Source: Pseudomonas sp. UMAB-08 (GTDB lineage Bacteria; Pseudomonadota; Gammaproteobacteria; Pseudomonadales; Pseudomonadaceae). Taken from it: 64,000 nucleotides of DNA. Made by a program: the position numbers and the translations under genes. The notes under the pieces are model-generated. The model had not been told where the DNA came from. It did no database searches and saw only the letters and a list, made by a program, of their open reading frames with translations. The stretch lies in contig NZ_LT607433.1 in NCBI RefSeq assembly GCF_900095225.1, positions 1-64,000 of the forward strand, written 5' to 3'. Below are positions 62,627 through 64,000 of this stretch, piece by piece. Position 1 is the stretch's first letter. Every line of letters begins with the position of its first letter.

Positions 62627-63742
62627 TTAACCGAGGTTATCTTGAATGACACCCAATATGCGGCGCGCTACATCGGCAGGCGCTACGGTAGTGATGTTCT
62701 TCTCGACAGTGACCTGCACGTTGTCACCCACTTTGCTCAAGCGGACTTGATAACGCTCGGCACGGGCTTCGATTTCTTCCTTGGCCGGTTTGCTACCGAA
62801 CAGGCGACCAAAGAAACCAGGCTCGTTTTCAGGCTTCTGTGCCTTCTCTGCCAGGTTGATGTAGTAAAGACCCAGGCTGCGGTTGATGTCTTCCACACGC
62901 CACTCGCCCTGATCCAGCGCACGACCGACGCTCGACCATGCGCGGTCCAGATCGGCACCGAGGTTGAGTACCGGGTTGCCACTGCCGTCTACGCTCAACG
63001 CCACGCGGTTCGGCGTATCGTAGTCACGTGCGGCCAGCAGGGAAATAGAGCCGCCCTTCGCCGCGCTACGGCTCATGCTGGCAAGCAAGTCATCGGTCAG
63101 AGTCGAATCGAGCGCCAGATTGGTGGTACGCGCCGGGAAATCTGTATTGGCGGTGCTGCCAGCAGGACGATCAACGCTGACGACATAGATTTCACTGGTA
63201 TTGCGCTGCACGCCTGGCTCGATACGAACACGCACACGCGTTTCCGAATCAGCTGACGCACCGCCGGCAGTCAGGCGCTTGGCCATTGTGGCGGAAAGTT
63301 CGTCGATACGCTGCCAGCTGGTGTTGAACTCACCCGTTTGCGGACGATCTTCGGCAATACGGAAACCGTTGTCTTCGAAATACTGATGCGCTATCGGCCA
63401 GACTTCGGCAGGCGCGCGCTGAGCCAGAATCGAGCTGGAGCCGCCACTTTTCTGCAAGCTGAAATCGCTGAAATCGGCAACCGCCGACAAAGGCAACGGA
63501 CGAGGGACTACGTACTCGCCCTTGGCAGTGTCGTCAGCCACGTTACGCGGAATCGGCAGCAGTGGGTCCAGACGCTTGGCGGCGGCGAGATCAGGTGGCA
63601 TTTGCATGGGCGCCGTTTGGGACGCATCCAGATAATCACTGCCGCGATCACGGAAGTAACCATCTTGACCCCACAGCCAACCGCAACCGCTGGTGCTGGA
63701 GATGATCAAGGCAAGTGCGGAAAGTCCGGCCATTCGCTTCAT
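62627..63742 (-). CDS. bamC: Outer-membrane protein assembly factor BamC
   Basis: A 371-residue lipoprotein of the BAM complex that inserts beta-barrel proteins. The lipobox SSTSGC|GWLWG is at about residues 15-20. The unstructured DYLDASQTAPMQMPPDL region (the BamD-binding segment) follows, then two helix-grip domains. ATG 63742 with an AGGAAG site is chosen; an upstream ATG at 63760 is also possible. It lies between dapA and the MBL hydrolase. Confidence 0.93.
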   Translation of the reverse strand: MKRMAGLSALALIISSTSGCGWLWGQDGYFRDRGSDYLDASQTAPMQMPPDLAAAKRLDPLLPIPRNVADDTAKGEYVVPRPLPLSAVADFSDFSLQKSGGSSSILAQRAPAEVWPIAHQYFEDNGFRIAEDRPQTGEFNTSWQRIDELSATMAKRLTAGGASADSETRVRVRIEPGVQRNTSEIYVVSVDRPAGSTANTDFPARTTNLALDSTLTDDLLASMSRSAAKGGSISLLAARDYDTPNRVALSVDGSGNPVLNLGADLDRAWSSVGRALDQGEWRVEDINRSLGLYYINLAEKAQKPENEPGFFGRLFGSKPAKEEIEARAERYQVRLSKVGDNVQVTVEKNITTVAPADVARRILGVIQDNLG

Positions 63743-63759
63743 TGCGTAATACTTCCTCA

Positions 63760-64000
63760 TTAAACCAATACGCCGGACTGGCGCAGGGCCTGACGCAGCG
63801 GTTCGTGGCAAGGCTCGCTGAGCCAGGTGAGCGGCAGACGGATACCGCCTGGTATCAAGCCCATCTCATGCAGCGCCCATTTCACGGGAATAGGGTTGGA
63901 CTCAATAAACAGGGTTTTATTGAGTGGCATCAGTTTTTCGTGAATCGCCCGCGCCGTGACTGCATCGCCACGCATGGCCGCCGCACACAGATCGCTCATG
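63760..64000 (-). CDS. dapA: 4-hydroxy-tetrahydrodipicolinate synthase, C-terminal part
   Basis: The last 80 codons of a minus-strand gene whose 5' end lies beyond the right edge. The visible sequence (LCAAAMRGDAVTARAIHEKL, NPIPVKWALHEMGLIPGGIR and RLPLTWLSE) is the C-terminal helical part of DapA, which condenses pyruvate and aspartate semialdehyde in lysine and diaminopimelate synthesis. The bamC start is 17 nt downstream, consistent with an operon. Confidence 0.92.
   Translation of the reverse strand, partial: MSDLCAAAMRGDAVTARAIHEKLMPLNKTLFIESNPIPVKWALHEMGLIPGGIRLPLTWLSEPCHEPLRQALRQSGVLV

Noticed and set aside
1..64000. CRISPR arrays, rRNA, prophage, insertion sequences or toxin-antitoxin pairs
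   Set aside because: No regularly spaced repeats, rRNA, phage structural genes, transposases or recognisable toxin-antitoxin pairs were seen on either strand.

Overview
The window looks like chromosome of a fluorescent Pseudomonas, probably the P. fluorescens complex. The GC is high (by eye about 60%) and the gene order is Pseudomonas-like: dapA-bamC-MBL hydrolase-purC next to tRNA-Ser(CGA), an rnd-ycgL-hydroxyacid dehydrogenase run, and a ycgN/M61-like pair. The proteins are also typical: MnmC, AceK, a long RecQ, polyphosphate:AMP phosphotransferase, a FimV-like protein and PxpABC. No rRNA, CRISPR array, prophage or intact insertion sequence is visible. Species identity is inferred, not proven.

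Layout. 1-10 kb: the 3' part of an unknown gene, a YdjA-like nitroreductase, trkH, an AraC regulator, an Mpo1-like membrane protein, an HD-domain gene broken by one extra G, an LpxH-like phosphoesterase, an EamA transporter, a SelW-like protein, a FimV paralogue and a MarR regulator with a palindromic candidate operator. 10-24.7 kb: recQ, a YecA-family gene, a DUF454 gene, a thiolase, pap, mnmC, aceK, a DMT transporter, an lpxO-like hydroxylase, cysK and a DUF748 gene. 24.9-34.6 kb: a MoxR ATPase/VWA pair, the 5-oxoprolinase operon pxpABC, a DUF2937 gene, a glutamine amidotransferase, a small membrane protein, oligopeptidase B, a lone cyclic-nucleotide-binding protein and a proline-rich exported protein. 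34.6-46.2 kb: a spermidine-synthase-like protein, yajD, a TrmH/SpoU methyltransferase, a YgaP-like protein, an M61-like protein with ycgN, a nitroreductase, a hydroxyacid dehydrogenase with ycgL and rnd, a methyltransferase, eptA and a gamma-glutamylpolyamine-synthetase-like gene.

46.7-54 kb is the most unusual part. After an FKBP isomerase and a soluble chemoreceptor whose Cache-like sensor lies C-terminal to the signalling domain, there is an AT-richer three-gene minus-strand cassette (48658-51899). It encodes a clavaminate-synthase-like Fe(II)/2-oxoglutarate oxygenase, an amidohydrolase closely resembling anaerobic enamidase, and a BASS-type transporter. An 800-nt non-coding stretch separates it from a divergent putative porin. 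I know of no described pathway with this combination. It is the best candidate here for an undescribed system that hydroxylates or opens a small amino-acid-derived or cyclic amide compound.

54-64 kb: a GMC oxidoreductase, an NAD-malic enzyme, an accessory patch of three small unknown genes and a second-type undecaprenyl-diphosphatase with a long leader, then the conserved tRNA-Ser, purC, MBL hydrolase, bamC and the 3' part of dapA. Many gene ends carry strong hairpins, some REP-like, acting as probable terminators between convergent genes.
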